A DNA stretch of 64,000 nt from Rutpela maculata (taxonomy: Eukaryota > Arthropoda > Insecta > Coleoptera > Cerambycidae), in NCBI GenBank assembly GCA_936432065.2, contig OW386291.2, positions 103,047,823 to 103,111,822 of the forward strand, read 5' to 3'. The notes beneath the pieces are model-generated. The model ran no database searches and was not told where the DNA came from. It saw nothing but the letters and a program-made list of their open reading frames with translations. Below, in pieces: positions 23,790 to 36,680 of the stretch (within the stretch, counting starts at the first letter, position 1; the number at the start of each line of letters is the position of its first letter). The translations under genes were made by a program, and so were the position numbers.

Positions 23790-24809
23790 TATCTCTAATG
23801 ACTACCATTATACTCAGCACAACATGGCTGTTCTCAATTTTTTGATTCATCGTCTATTAAGTTTCGCTCTGAATAAACAGAGATTTGCAAAATAAAAAAC
23901 ATTAATTGAGGTTATAACTAACAGCGATGGATACTCAGTAAGTTTTAGTTGATATATTAATTAAGAAACGTAGATATAAGGTAATCCTCCGGAAATCCCC
24001 GACCTTTCAAACCTAACGAACACAGATTTCCCTATAGTCCAAGCAAGTTTTTTAAAAACTTAGATATGGTAGTTGTTCATTCATCGGGAAATAAACTGCA
24101 ACTTTTAGGCAATCCAAATGATAACATTTGCATCAAACGGTCCTGGATATGCGAAACTAGTTCAATTTTAACAATATTAGTACAGGAAAACTTTAACTCG
24201 AAAAAATTTAGTGCAGACCTTAAACTTTATAGGTTCAAAATAGGCCAAAGTTTACGAAACAGAAAAGTTTAGGAGTTTTGCGGAAAAAGAAATCGCTTTT
24301 TTAATTAAAAATACCAGATCTTTTTTATATCTATTGTTCAAATAGATATTTGCAGTCACAGCGCCTGACTGAAATTTTAATCAGTTTCCTAACAGCTTTA
24401 TTAAAAATACTACCACTTTAAAGTAAAATTGATATATCACCTAATATACAGAGTATCGCACTTTTAGTGCTCCCCCTCAGTTATTAGTCATCGGATTTCA
24501 ACCAAATTCGGACTGGTATCAAAGTCCTTTACTATGTTTTTCTTAGTAGGAAACAAATTGTTTTTCGAGTATATGAATTTTCTTAAAAAATAAATAAATA
24601 CAAATTTAATATCATAACACTAAATATCTACATAGTTGTAAGAAAGATATCTACATATATGCAATGTTAAAAAAAATATTTCCACCCATTTTGGTTGGGA
24701 AAAACTACTACATGAGGGGTTATATATTCACTGAAACGTTTGATATTACGTTTTCTTCACTAAAATGGGTGGAATTTTGTTTTCTTTATATTTTCTAATA
24801 TTACAACAG
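23790..24809. other. Non-coding interval, nothing recognised
   Basis: 'tcactaaaatgggtggaatt' (about 24757) recurs, diverged, after the Harbinger element ('tcactaaaatagctggaaca', about 26729). The Harbinger may therefore have landed in an older duplicated sequence. Confidence 0.35.
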
Positions 24810-24812
24810 TTT

Positions 24813-26599
24813 GAGTAGTATTCATAAAACAAAGGATATGCTTATACTTGCAAAATATGAAGGAAATCCTTCTTCATTTATTCATAATAATTTGAAGCAG
24901 AACCTTATACTTGTAGAGTAGAAGTATATCCTTGTACTCATAGAAAAGTAAATGGGTATGCATAAACCTGACCCTTTACTTCAAAGAAAAAGCATATCCT
25001 TCAGAAAAACTGAGGTTGGTCAGTAGCAGACTTAGCGCAGTGGTGAAAGTTGTTTTATCAGAGTTTGAGCGCAATGGCAGATAATGTGGATGTGAGGGAT
25101 GTTAAACACTACAAGCCCCGCTTGTCTACACTTGTTCGTGACTTTAAAATATTATACCGGTTTGAAGAAAGAAATGTACAATGGCTTGCGGATAGATTCT
25201 TAGATACAAATGAAGAAACTCGGGGAGGTGCGTTGTCATCTGTTCATAAAATGAAGATATGTTTGCGTTATCTCAGTGATCCTGGCTATCAACAAGGTAT
25301 CGGTCAAAAACTTGGTGTTAGTCAAGCCACGGCATCTCGGACTGTGAATGCAGTAGTTGCATAATTGCACATTCCAATGAATGGATAAAGTTTTCAAGTA
25401 CTAACAGAGAAATAACAGAGGCAAAACAGTTATGGCCAATGAATTATAAGTTTCTGACAGCTATTGGTGCAGTCCATTGTTCCCACATAGGATACTGAAA
25501 CCAAAACTCCATGGAGATGAGTACATTAATCGAAAAGGTAAGCCTACTCTGAATGTGCGAGCCACTTGTGATGGCCAAAGAAATGTTCACTAGTGTTGAC
25601 GTGAGTTAGCCTGGATCTGTGCACGACTCGAGGATATGGAAAAATTCACAAGTGGGCTTACAATTACAAAATAAAGGTCATGCTGTGCTACTTGGTGATG
25701 ACGAATATGGGATAGAGCCATGCCTCATGACTCCATTTCGAGATCCTACTCCTGGTGGAGTTAAATTTTAACAAACTTTTCAAAAAAGAGAAAGTAATAA
25801 TTGAACGATGTTTTGAATAACTGAAACGTCGGTTTTCAATCTTACAGTATGTGTATCGCGTAAAATTGGAAAATGTTCCGAAGATAATCGTTGCTTGTGT
25901 TGTGCTCCATAACGTTGCAAAAACGTTAGGCGAGCCTGACTTCCAAGCAGCTGAAGAGGCACCAGAAGATGAAGAATACCATGACAATAATAATGATAAA
26001 CTATTTCTTCGCCACCGAGGACAAGAAATCAGAAGAAACTTGAGTATTGTAATTAACAATTTTAATGATAATTAAGTTTACAAGTGAGTATTGTACATGT
26101 CTCTGTCAACGAATCACAAATTTAAAAAGTTACAGAATTTACGATTGTGGTGAATAAACTCAAATTCTATTTGTGTGAAACTAAACATTGTGAACTCAAA
26201 TAAAACGTTCTGTTGAATTTTTTATAAGCTGAAGTACGTTGTATTTCCCTCGCCAACAATTTTCTGTGTAGATTCCTTACGCTGTATCAGTTTCAACTTC
26301 GTTTCATACTATTCCCGTTGTACTACACTCGTGAGGTACTGCTGTAACAGCACTAAGCATTGGAGTTCTTTTGTAGTTAGTCTTCTAGTTTCATGTGTTC
26401 CGTTTTCGTTTCTTATCATTTAGAGCTCAGACGGTCAACTCTTTACTTCTGCTTGAAGGATATCCTCGCAAGTATAAGGTTATCATTATGAATTCGGAAT
26501 GAAGGAAATGCTTATACTTCTACCTTTTATTTTAAAGCATAACCTAATACGTTTACCTTATGCTTGGGAGAATATCCTTTGTTTTTATGAATACGACTC
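24813..26599 (+). mobile_element. PIF/Harbinger DNA transposon, decayed
   Basis: The ends are inverted: left 'gagtagtattcataaaac', right (complement) 'gagtcgtattcataaaaac'. Both continue with 'aaaggatat'. The 3-base flank 'ttt' occurs on both sides (24810-24812 and 26600-26602), matching the Harbinger 3-bp duplication length, though TWA is more usual than TTT. Subterminal copies of 'gaaggatat/accttatacttg' repeat near both ends. The interior encodes one broken HARBI1-type nuclease. No second Myb/SANT-like ORF is visible. Confidence 0.8.
25074..26072 (+). pseudogene. HARBI1-like transposase (DDE nuclease) pseudogene
   Basis: The N-terminal part from ATG 25074 reads 'YRFEERNVQWLADRFLD' and 'LSSVHKMKICLRYLSDPGYQ', then 'GVSQATASRTVN', the typical HARBI1 helix-turn-helix region. 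A stop follows at 25362. Downstream pieces continue in several frames: 'FLTAIGAVHCSHIGI' (about 25460-25497), 'NVRATCDGQRNV' (about 25551-25586), 'EYGIEPCLMTPF' (about 25704-25739), and 'YRVKLENVPKIIVACVVLHN' (25851 onward). The last frame runs to 26072. In HARBI1 proteins the first catalytic aspartate sits in a 'DGTH/DCTH'-like box; here it reads 'HCSH', so the Asp is replaced by His. Frameshifts and the lost Asp make it inactive. Confidence 0.85.
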
Positions 26600-26602
26600 T
26601 TT

Positions 26603-28200
26603 GGGTGAACCGGAATACCTATATTCGTATAATAGATAAATAATATCTTTTTCGCCAATTTTATTTCCAAAAAATTACTGAAAATTGTTTAAGACAACTC
26701 TATTTGTGTGTTATGAAATAAGTTTTGTTCACTAAAATAGCTGGAACATTGTTTTTTTCAGCACATTATAACTTAACAGAGATGACGTAGAAATAAACCG
26801 TCATTAGCTATTTATTATTATGTCATTGACAGTTTAACCAGTGTAAGCTTAATATTTCTATTGTTGAAGTTATTTTCGAGGTTTTTAAAGAGTAGAAAAA
26901 GAAAAGAAATATAATATGCACATATTGTGAACTTTGTGAGGTTAAAAAAACCATCCAAAATTGAAATACTTATCATACCTGATTAAAAAGTATAATATGT
27001 ACGAAAACCAAAGTTATTCTGCGTAGTACAGAGAAAGCTACTGGAAGTTTCAACTAAGTTTTCACGAACTAGAAAAGATAAGTTAAAATTATTTCAAAAT
27101 ATTATATTTGTGTAGTCAAGTATAGCCATTTAATTGATATAGATACTTCACCGATCTATTCACCATTGAAACGCGAGGAGTTTTTAAAGGATTTTCAAAC
27201 ACATTTGAAATATTCAGTATCATAATTAAACATGAAATAAAATGTTGTTTCACGAACTCAATGATTTTTTTATAATTATCTCGTTTAATATGACAAATAA
27301 AATTCCATTTTTATGTAAAAGCAAATATAAAATATAATCATATGTCAATAATTTGACAGAAAAATTTCCACTCATTAATTTCGTTCAGAATACCCTGGAG
27401 GATGGAAATTTCCGGACATTTTTTGGGTTGCTATGGTAACGAAACCAAGAACAAACTTCTGATTAGCAGCACTGTAAATTATTAGGGCGCTAAGTGATTA
27501 AAAAGGAATTCATGTGATAATAAATCCATTTTATACCAAAGAATAAAAAGATATCCAAATAAAAGATTGATAAAGAAATCTATGAGAGATACTCCTCAAC
27601 AGCAACCAAAAACGTAATTGCACACCACATGTGTAGAAATTAATTTTTTCACCACACTAAATAGCATAAAAGGAAGTGTCACTGTATCTGTATGAACCGG
27701 CTAATCTCGAGAAACATTAAAACAACTTTGATGTGGATTCTGCAGTTTATTCTTTGAGAAAGGTTTAAATGTATACAAATTTACGCTACGCCTTTAGGGG
27801 GCTGAGTAGTGAACACAAACGTGCATTAAGTCGGAGAGAAATTACTAGCTATCTTGCATTAGATCCAAACAGAATCTTTTTATAGTAGTTCTTGATAGAA
27901 AAACATAGAATATTACCCACAGTAAAGTCCTTTAAGCCTGTCATAAAATGCCCTAAATAGTAGTTATGACACGCGATAGAATAATAAATTGGTTCTATTT
28001 TCGTGTAAGTTTGGTTTCAATAGTTAAATATAATCAGACTGTCTTTGGAAAAAATATGCGCTTCAGTATTTCTTGACATATAACGAGCTTTTGATAAGGC
28101 TTGTCATCCAGGACTATTATATAGATTGAAAATGCATCTTCCTGCCAACTATATCTGATTTCAAAATCTTATAAAAGTAATCGTTTCTTTCAAGTTGAAG
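26603..28200. other. Non-coding interval, nothing recognised
   Basis: AT-rich, no long frame on either strand. Upstream parts of the LINE relic at 28.2 kb may extend into its right end. Confidence 0.3.
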
Positions 28201-28204
28201 TTGA

Positions 28205-28990
28205 CGATGCTTATCTGATTATCATCTTATAAAATTCCATATACCACAGGGCAATGTACCAGGGCCGTTTTTATGCCTAATATTTATAGCAGACGGGACG
28301 TAACAAACGACATATTAATGACGAAATTCGCGGATGATACAGCAATCCTATCATGAAATTCTGATCCGGTAAGATCATAAAGAAATTGCAAAATTATCTC
28401 ATCCTTGTTGACTTCAACATTGGAAAATTAAATCTACACAGTTAACATCTACCACAAAAGAGAAACTTATCCGTGAGTCAGCATAAACGATGCTCTTATA
28501 CCAGTGAAAATAGAGGTAAAATATCTTAGGCTTCATTTTGATGAAAAATTAAACTGGAGAGTACACTGCATAATGAAAAGACGTCAACTAGATCTAAAAG
28601 TAGAAACATGCACTACTGGTCAATAAAAAAAAAGTTACAGTTATACCTTGAAAATAAATTAATTATGTGGAAGGCAATATTAACATCAGTCTGGATATAC
28701 GGTATAGAATTACAGGGTTGTAGTAAACCTTCCAACACAAAGATTCTACAGACATTTCAATCTAAAACTCTCGGGATGCAGATGATACATCTCATTTACA
28801 TGATGACCACGACGTTAGGATGCGATAAGGCTATGTTCACTTAAATACCGAAATCGCAGTTCTGACCAAAGTAACCAGCTCATGAATGAACTATTTAATC
28901 AACCGCTTGCAGAAAGGAGGCTAAAAAGATTGTGGCTAGAGGACCTGGCCAGGTGAACCCTCAGAGAATCATCAGTGGATGGTGTCTGAT
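28205..28990 (+). pseudogene. Jockey-like LINE reverse-transcriptase relic
   Basis: Heavily decayed. 'QGNVPGPFLCLIF' (about 28249) corresponds to the RT 'PQGSVLGPxLF' block, and 'KFADDTAIL' (about 28324-28350) carries the catalytic aspartates. Further frames give 'DEKLNWRVHCIMKRRQLDL' (about 28538). An open frame at 28608-28844 reads 'KAILTSVWIYGIELQGC' and 'NTKILQTFQSKTLGM', the typical jockey-clade thumb region. The tail 'MNELFNQPLAERRLKRLW' ends near 28937. Stops interrupt every domain. The 5' part of the LINE is missing. Confidence 0.8.
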
Positions 28991-29209
28991 TGAAGTCAAA
29001 TTCTCTACAAAATGTATACTTATTGCTTGTATTTTTTTAAAGCAGATAGTAAATTTGCAGGAAATGAATTAGAAACACAAAGTTAAACATGAGAAATAAC
29101 GACAATTCTTACACAAATTAAGAAGTAATTAATTTCGATCACGTATAAAAGTTATTTAAAATTACAATTTTGCAACTGATAACACATACCAGTTTAATTA
29201 TTTTATTAA

Positions 29210-31515
29210 TATACGCTTAGAATGTCATGAAGCGTCGGAAAAAAAATCTGTCTGTCGTTCTGTCTGTAACTTTTTTGTGCGCACGATTACTCTGGAACCG
29301 TTTATGATATTGATTTGAAATCTGATACACCTATGTATCTCTAAGGAGATCTGGAACTAGATTAAATTTTGAACTTATTCCGTTGAAGGGTTGTAAATGG
29401 GGGTAAATATGTAAAGCAAGCAAGTAATAGTCGAGAAAATTGGGATTTAGTGTATGTGCGAGAAGTCAAGACCTCAAAATTTGTTTTGGCATTAGCCACT
29501 CTCACCTTCATTCCCCTCTCAGTACCATTATTGAAGAAAGCACAAAAACAGAATTGTGATTTAGTGTGTATGTAAGACCTAAGGGCCTCGAATTTTTTTT
29601 TTGCATAAATCATCCCCTCTACCATCCTCACTCCATTACCAAAATAAAATTGTGATTTAGTGTGAATGCAAAATCAAATTCCTCAATTCTTTTTCAGCAA
29701 CATCCACTATCTTTTTCAGCAACATCCACTACCCCTTCCCCCATCCCCTTAAAAGGACGTACAAAATTAAAACCGTGAATTAGTGTGTGTACAAAAACAA
29801 AAGGCCTCAAAAAAGCCTCCGCTCTATTATCAAAGGTGTTAAAATAATAAAACTGATTTTAGTACAATACATAGAAGTAAAAAATATATAAAATTTCGGA
29901 ATAATTTCATATGTAATGATAATTTTTCTTTATGGTTATTATTGAAGTAAAAGGTATCGTGTTTGTGTTTCTATATGATCCGCATACTTGCTCTGACCTC
30001 TACATTTATATATTCAGTATTTGAAAAAGTATTACTGATTTATTTTTTAAATGTAGGATAGTTATGTTTTCTAGATCGCTGATTACGAATTTGAAATCAT
30101 AATTAAAAAATTCAGAATTGCGTCTCTAATATGAAGGATTAATTTTTTTTCCTAAGTGTTTTAAACGAACAAAAAAAAAATTAGCATCTAAGTGATGCTA
30201 TATTAACGAAAAACAGTACTTTCGAAAAAAAAATAATAATTACTGTAACAAACTGGCGACATTTCTTTATTTTTTGTGATGTAGCAACAAACAAAATCGT
30301 TTTAAAGATTGATTCATTACCTTTAATTTTGTTCCTTAGACTTCTTTATGGAAGTGTCACAGTTTTTAAGATATGCAACATTTAAACTAAATACTTCTTC
30401 CTAAAGATGGTCGGATGCCGTTTATAAAATTAAATATCTTCGAAACTATCAATCCTATACAAATATAAAAAAAATTAAATTAATTCTCAGTTTATAAGCT
30501 TCATTTTTGATGTCCATTATTTTTTCACTAAAATTAATATTTATTGAGATATTTGCAAAGAAACAAAAATGCTACATTTTTTCTAAAATCCCTGTACAGT
30601 ATAAAGTGCATTTTCTCCTAAAGCAAGCGCTATGGGCGAACGAAAAAATTTGAGCGTCTAGGTCATACTATATATTAACGAAAGAGAGTATAGGGGAATA
30701 TATTTTCTTAATTACTAACTACTTACATTAACAAAATGGCGATGTTTTTATTAAGAAAATGTGAAGAAGCACATTGCCTCTATCATAACTTTTTTATTTT
30801 TATGCTACAGAAATAGTCAAAACACCATTTGAAAGCTTAATTAATAGTCTTTCATTTTGGTTGTTAGCATTCTTAACTTAAGTTTCTTAGATATTAACAT
30901 TTAAACTAAATATTTCGTCTTATAGTCGTTCAGACGCCACCTTTATACTTCCAGATATCCGAAACCATTAACACTACAGGAATTGGAAAAACACGAAATT
31001 CATCCTCAAGTTAATATCTTTCTTATTTATCTGTAGCATGTTTTGACTCAATGTAATACCTTTCGAGTTATTTGACGAAAACCTATTTGAAATACCTCTT
31101 TTTCAAGCTAAAATCACAATTTTCCAGTTGTTGTACCTTAAAGACTATCAATTTATATGAAAAGTTGCATAGAACCTTTTCTTCTAAAAATTTGATTCTC
31201 TTTCAGCTCCAGTGCTTTTGTTTTTTTAGTTTCCATATAAATTAGCAAGCTCCCGTATAATACAGAAACTTTTTTTTTAAGCTTTTAATATTAAGTTGCT
31301 AAAAATGAAAGAAATCCAATTCACATTGTTCAGAAATTAAAACCTCTAGTTACTGTATTATTTAGCGAGTATACAAAAACCGAAGACCTCAAAATTTTCT
31401 TTGGCATTAGCCACCCCTACCTTATTAGCCAAAGACCTCAAAGATGTTTTTGGTTTTAGGAAACTTAAATAGGAAATCTAGATATGGAAGCAGTAATTCC
31501 TTAGGCAGCGGTTCT
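29210..31515 (+). repeat. Family A (GTCY)n repeat, copy 3, split by a foldback insertion
   Basis: Begins 'aatgtcatgaagcgtcgg', with a short 'ctgtctgtcgttctgtctg' tract (29248-29267) and 'tgtgcgcacg', then the core and C-rich blocks to about 29860. It resumes at 31361 ('gagtatacaaaaaccgaaga') and ends 'gattcctt'-like plus 'aggcagcgg' (about 31505-31513). The outer hairpin is lost. The interruption is the family C element 29862-31358. Confidence 0.7.
29862..31358. mobile_element. Family C foldback element, copy 1
   Basis: Left end 'gtacaatacatagaagt' follows TA (29860-29861). The right end 'cctctagttactgtat' precedes TA (31359-31360). The ends match the better preserved copy at 52700-54497 ('gtacagtacctagaggt'). 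Interior modules recur: 'cgaaactatcaatcctat', 'ctaaatacttcttcc', 'aaaatggcgatg' and 'taacatttaaactaaatat'. A 0.5-kb module occurs twice (around 30240 and 30715). No coding capacity. Confidence 0.75.
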
Positions 31516-31519
31516 TTAT

Positions 31520-32925
31520 GTATTTCGCCATCTTTACTAATCATTGCGTTTTTTGAAAAAAAAAAATTATATATATTCTTATAACAAAAGGGAAAGTAGC
31601 TTGAAATAATACGCTGCGAAGCGGATAAGACTTCTAAATATGACTGGTTACACGAATAAAAAGTTTTCTAAATGAACGTTAGTAAAAATTGATGATTCTC
31701 ATTTTTTCTTGTATCGGTCTTTCCAAAAACCGAGAAACTCGAAAGTGGGTCCATTATATATCACTTAAGTTTTGTGAACCTAATCTTACCGGCACATGAC
31801 TTTCCGCTGGGATAAACTATATAATGAAAGTTGGCATTAGTGAACACATAACGAAAGCGGGCTGGTTGATGTCTAAAATCATTGTTTCTATTGGTATAGA
31901 CGCATAGCACAATTAATTTAGATAGAGAGAGGCATTAGTTTAAATTGAATTGTTACTATTTGTATTTGTATTAAACATATCTAAGTTCAAACAGTGCAGT
32001 AAGTTGACTGTGACGGGTAAGTTATGATATTTAATAAATATTTTGCAAGTTTTAATATCAACATGTGTTCTTCTGAGATTATAGTAATTATTTTTTATTA
32101 ACAGATATATTCATTAACAACGCAAAATATATTGTATACGTTACAGACTTATACGGTGAGACCAACAAAGACATGACCAAGGGTAGCTATGAACTTTTAC
32201 TATTACTACTGCTATTTTAATGTTAAGTCAAGCAGGAATGCCGGGTGGTCTCAAAGTTTCAGTTGTAATGATTATTGATTTTATTTTTTTAATTTTCTTG
32301 TTCAAAATGCTTTTCTTTCAATGAAAACTATTTTTACCAGCAGCCTACTTCAGAAATGGGTCCAAAAATGAGAAAGGTGAGTTGATATAATCGTACCATA
32401 TTATTAACGAGGAATCCAGGTGGCGCTTTTCTGATTTTAAACTTTAAAACCATTATACTCATATGAGCATTTTCTAATATGGGATATTCTAGGATATTTT
32501 CTTTTATGTCAAGGTTTTGTAATTTTTTTTAACTGAGAACAAGGGCGAAGAGTAGGACAAAATTCTCGATCTCAATCACCTCTCGCTCTTGCTCTCGGTT
32601 ACTGTCACCGCCTCTCATTCTCGCGCTAGTAATCGCTCTCGGTGGAAGATTTATAGCGAGAACGTGAAAGCTCCCGTTTCTCGCGAAACACTTTTTGTTA
32701 TGTGTTGTTTCTTCCATATTTTGACCCTACTATATATGAATATCACAGATGCTACAAGTGAATTTTGGATGAGAAGCTCGATATTCAAGATAGCGGATAA
32801 TGTCCACACTATTGTCAAAAAAATGCTTATAACTAGAAAAAATACAGGAGATTAAATTTGTATAGCATAAAGAAATGCATTGAAAAGTATATTACTCATA
32901 AAAGTACCAGAAAACCCCATCAGTA
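31520..32925. other. Non-coding interval, one CT/GA-rich patch
   Basis: At 32545-32690 the sequence is rich in 'tcgctctcg/gagaacg' repeats with higher GC than its flanks. Open frames there (32529-32855) look incidental. Nothing else recognised. Confidence 0.3.
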
Positions 32926-32927
32926 GT

Positions 32928-33440
32928 AGGGGAGGTGGTGGTGGTGGTGAGGGTGAATGAAGTGAAAAGAATTCTTGATGACTGGTTCTTCTACACACAC
33001 TAAATCACAATATTTCTTCACCCCCTTTAATAATGAGGTGGGGGTGGTAATAAAGGTGGCTATTGTCAAAAATGTTTTTGAGACCTTAGCTCCTCTTATA
33101 TATACTAAATACCAATTTCATGCACTCTTAATTGCTTGATTTACCTATTTATCTCAATTTACCCTTCAACTCTGCAACTGAATAAGATCAATATATAATC
33201 TAGTTCCAGATCTCGTTAAAATACATACGTGTGCCATATTTAAATCAATATCTTAAACGGTACCAGAGTAATCATGAGCACCAAACAGATACCAGACTAA
33301 CAGACAGACCGACGCGACAGACAAATTTATTTTATTCAAACTTAACATATTGACGTTTCATGACATTCTAAGCCTATCTGTACAATGAAAATTTTCAAAA
33401 ATTTTTCTTGCGTTAGTATACTTCAACTGGATGTGCAAGT
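32928..33440 (-). repeat. Family A (GTCY)n repeat, copy 4
   Basis: Reverse orientation. The hairpin end lies at about 33420-33440 ('cttcaactggatgtgcaag' on the plus strand). Then come the degenerate GTCY tract (about 33296-33325), the core ('cgtgtgccatatttaaatc', about 33228) and one G-rich block ending near 32930. It ends without the terminal 'ggcagcgg'. Confidence 0.65.
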
Positions 33441-33529
33441 AATACGCAGAAAATAGCATGACAAAGATATAAAACATCATTCTGTGCCATGGACTACACG
33501 ATAGAAGTAAAGCCTCTACTTGAAGCATT

Positions 33530-34225
33530 TTCTTCAATTAAACCTACTACGCATCCATATTACTCGAGGTAAGCCACTGTGTATCTAATTTACTAGAGGA
33601 AAGCCACTACGTATTCATACTTCTGGAAGAAATCCACTGCGCATCCATTTTACTTGAGGTAACCTACTGCGCATCTATACTACTCGTGGTAACCTACTGC
33701 GCATCAATGGGACTCAAGAAAATCCACTGCGCGTCCATAATATTCGGGGAAACCTACTGCGCATCCATACTACTTAAAATAACCCGTTTTACTCGAGGAA
33801 ACCCACCGCGCATCCATATCACTTGAGGTAACCTATTGCGCATCTATACTACTCGTGGTAACCTACTGCGCATCAATGGTACTCAAGAAAAGCCACTGCG
33901 CATCCATAATACTCGGGGAAATCTACTGCGCATGCATTTGACTCGAGGAAACCCACTGCGCACACATACTACTTGAGGTAACCTACTGCGCATCTATAGT
34001 ACTCTAGAAAAACCACTACGCATCCAAAATACTCGAGGAGACCTACTGCGCATCCAAACTACTAGAGGCAACCTACTGCGCATCGATGGTACTCGAGGAA
34101 AGCCACTGCGCACCCATGCTACTCGAAGTAACTTTAATAACTATAGTACTCTAGAAAAGCCACTGCGCATCTAAAATACTCGAGGAAACTTACTGCGCAT
34201 CCATACTACTAGAAGTAACTTTAAT
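33530..34225. repeat. 30-31-bp minisatellite, about 22 units
   Basis: Units follow the pattern 'ccactgcgcatccatactac' plus 'tcgaggaaa', with 'tcgtggtaa' and 'tctagaaaa' variants. The period is 30-31 bp from about 33540 to 34200. Two units contain 'aactttaataac' (34132 and 34214), which is the junction sequence with family A copy 5. A CRISPR array is excluded, because the whole unit repeats and there are no unique spacers. Confidence 0.92.
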
Positions 34226-34228
34226 AAC

Positions 34229-34812
34229 ATGATATTTGAAATCGCCTACACCAAAAACCTATAAAACGATATGCCACATCGGTAGTGGGGGTTGGGGGTG
34301 GTGGCAGAGGGGTGGGGGTGGATTAAGTAAAAAAAAAATTTTGAGACTTAGGTTCTTGTATACACGCTAAATTACAATTTTATTTTTTTCACCTTTAATA
34401 ATGAGGTGGGGGTAGTAATGGGGGTGGCTAATGCCAAAAAATTTTTTGAGACTTTAAGTTCTTTTATATATATACTAAATACCAATTTTATGGACTCTTA
34501 CCGGCTTGATTTACCTATTTACCCCCATTTACCCCAATTTACCCCCCAACCCTTCGACGGAACAAGATAAAAATATAATCTAGTTCCAGATCTCGTTAAA
34601 GTACATACGTGTACCAGATTTCAAGTCAATATCTTGAACGGTTCCAGAGTAAACGTGCGCACAAAAAAAGTTACAGACAGACCGACAGACAGAAATTTTT
34701 TTTTCGCTCAAACTTAAAATCTCGACGTTTCATGACATTTTAAGAGTATTTGGACAATAAAAATTTTTAAAAATTTTTTTGTCGTTACTATACTTCCACT
34801 GGATGTGAAAGT
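34229..34812 (-). repeat. Family A (GTCY)n repeat, copy 5, carrying the minisatellite
   Basis: Hairpin end at 34792-34812. Then the GTCY tract (about 34675-34693), 'cgtgcgcaca', the core, three G-rich blocks, and 'aacgatatgccacatcggta' down to 'gatatttgaaatcgcc'. The minisatellite follows (in element orientation) directly after 'ttattaaagtt', the same place where copy 1 has its own, unrelated minisatellite. The terminal 'ggcagcgg' segment is absent; copy 4 begins instead. Confidence 0.7.
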
Positions 34813-35590
34813 AAAATTACGAGCTCCGAAATAACTTCAAAATAAATCCTTTATGTAAACATTTTGACAATGGGAATTATTGGTTATATATCTAAGCCAG
34901 TAACTCCTGAAAACTTTGTTTGATCACTGTGACACCTGGTTTATTTTAAAGAAATTAAATAAATATACGAGATCAAATAAATATACTGCAAAACGTGCGT
35001 TAGCTTTTCACGATGAATCCACTTATTATTTCGAAAATTTAAAAATAGGACAAGTCTCTTTTAGCGTAAGAGGTCCTTGATGATAACGAACTTAAGTACT
35101 CAGTATCAAGAGAACATCGACGGAATTATTGACGCTGAAGTTAATGTTTTAAAATGTTTGTTTGTGTTGTTTGTTCCGCTTGTAAATTTATTTTATAAAT
35201 GGGCTGCTGTGTAGGTGTATAATTGAAATAGCTGCGTTGTGAGGGACTATGACAAAGTTGGTTATATTTCTAGTTTCATGGCTGAGGTTGTGTGTATTTA
35301 ATTGTTAGATTCAAATTAATCAGCTTATTCGTTTAAATGATTGCCACATGAGACAATACAATGTTGTTATAAAATATTATTTTGGGTATTCAGCAGATAA
35401 CTTTCGAAAAAATCATTCTTTCCTTTCATATATTATTGATCTAAATCTGACCAAGCTAGAATATCAACACGTCCCCGTACGAACTGACTCGTCAATTTTT
35501 TTGATACATTTACTAACATTCGATATGAAAAACAAGAAAATAACCATTCTTTCAATATATTGGAGATCTAAGTCTGATCATGTCAATATA
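34813..35590. other. Non-coding interval, nothing recognised
   Basis: A 100-codon frame at 35348-35650 runs into the following SINE-like sequence and has no family resemblance. Confidence 0.3.
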
Positions 35591-35595
35591 TTATG

Positions 35596-35820
35596 CCGAG
35601 ACGGTAGCAGTGGACTAGGCTGCGGTTGTGTGAGAGACAATGCGGTCTAGTCGCTCTCCTCTCCTGAGTTTCGAGTCTCAGCTGCGGCAGATGGCAATGT
35701 CGCAGGGAATGGGTGTTGTGATGTTGTCTATGTGTGTCTGTCCGTCCTGGTTGAGTGGTAGAATAGCCTATGGCTAAACTCCGCCAAGGCATTAATATAA
35801 ATAAGACGATAAAAAAAAAT
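35596..35820 (+). mobile_element. Probable tRNA-derived SINE or LINE 3' end
   Basis: A GC-rich block with an A-box-like 'tagcagtggactagg' (about 35605) and a B-box-like 'gtttcgagtctc' (about 35669), about 65 bases apart as in polymerase III promoters. It continues to 'ggctaaactccgccaaggca', a phrase common at insect retroposon 3' ends, then 'ttaatataaataag' and an A-run. No TSD was located, so it could instead be the tail of a truncated LINE. Confidence 0.5.
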
Positions 35821-36222
35821 CCACCCTTACGAGGAAATCTTTCAAGCATCTCTAGCCCTACCTAGAGGACACTCCATCACAAACAAACATTTTTTTACAT
35901 TTCAAAGCCAAAAACTACTAAAAAGCACTTCTATTAGTATTTAGTACGCCATTGTAATAATTTGCATAACAATGGTCATGACGATAAATAATATTTTAGT
36001 TTTTAATTTTAGTTAGTGGACTGGGCAAGTGGAAATTCTTGCGGCAGTAACTAAAATTTTCTATTAGTGCTACGTTACCGTACTTTTAGTTATTAAGTTT
36101 TAATATTCCCCTCTTCGAAATTTACCTCTGTTACCATTTTAATTCACATCAGGTGAAAGAAGCCTTAGTACAGTCAAACTGTCATTTGACCCACGAATAA
36201 TTCCTACAAGAAATGTTCTTTT
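35821..36222. other. Non-coding interval, nothing recognised
   Basis: No frame, promoter or repeat identified. Confidence 0.3.
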
Positions 36223-36680
36223 ACTTCCACATCCAGTGGAAGTATAGTAACGACAAAAAAAATTTTTAAAAATTTTTATTGTTCAAATAGGCTTAAAATG
36301 TCATGAAACGTCGAGATTTTAAGTTTGAGCTAAAAAAAAATTTCTGTCTGTCTGTCGGTCGGTCTGTCTGTCTGTCTGTCTGTCGGTCTGTCTGTAACTA
36401 TTTTTTGTGCGCACGTTTACTCTGGAACCGTTTGAGATATTGACTTGAAATTTGGTACACATATGTGCTTTAACAAGATCTAGAACTAGATTATATTTTC
36501 ATCTTGTTCCGTCGAAGGATTGGGGGTAAATTGGGGTAAATTTGGGGTAAATGGGTAAATCAAGCAGGTAAGAGTCCATAAAATTGGTATTTAGTATATA
36601 CAAGAAAAGCTAAGGTCTCAAAAAAATTTTTGGCATTAACCACCCCCCATTACCAACCCCCACCCCTTATTAAAGGGGAG
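36223..36680 (+). repeat. Family A (GTCY)n repeat, copy 6 (5' part)
   Basis: Hairpin 'acttccacatccagtggaag' (36223-36242). It has the longest GTCY tract of the family (about 36343-36396), then 'tgtgcgcacgtttactctgg', the core, and the first C-rich block. It stops at 'ttattaaaggggag' (about 36680), so the 3' half is missing. Confidence 0.75.

Noticed and set aside
33530..34225. Regular 30-31-bp repeats that could suggest a CRISPR array
   Set aside because: The entire unit repeats, there are no unique spacers or cas genes, and the context is a eukaryotic transposon.
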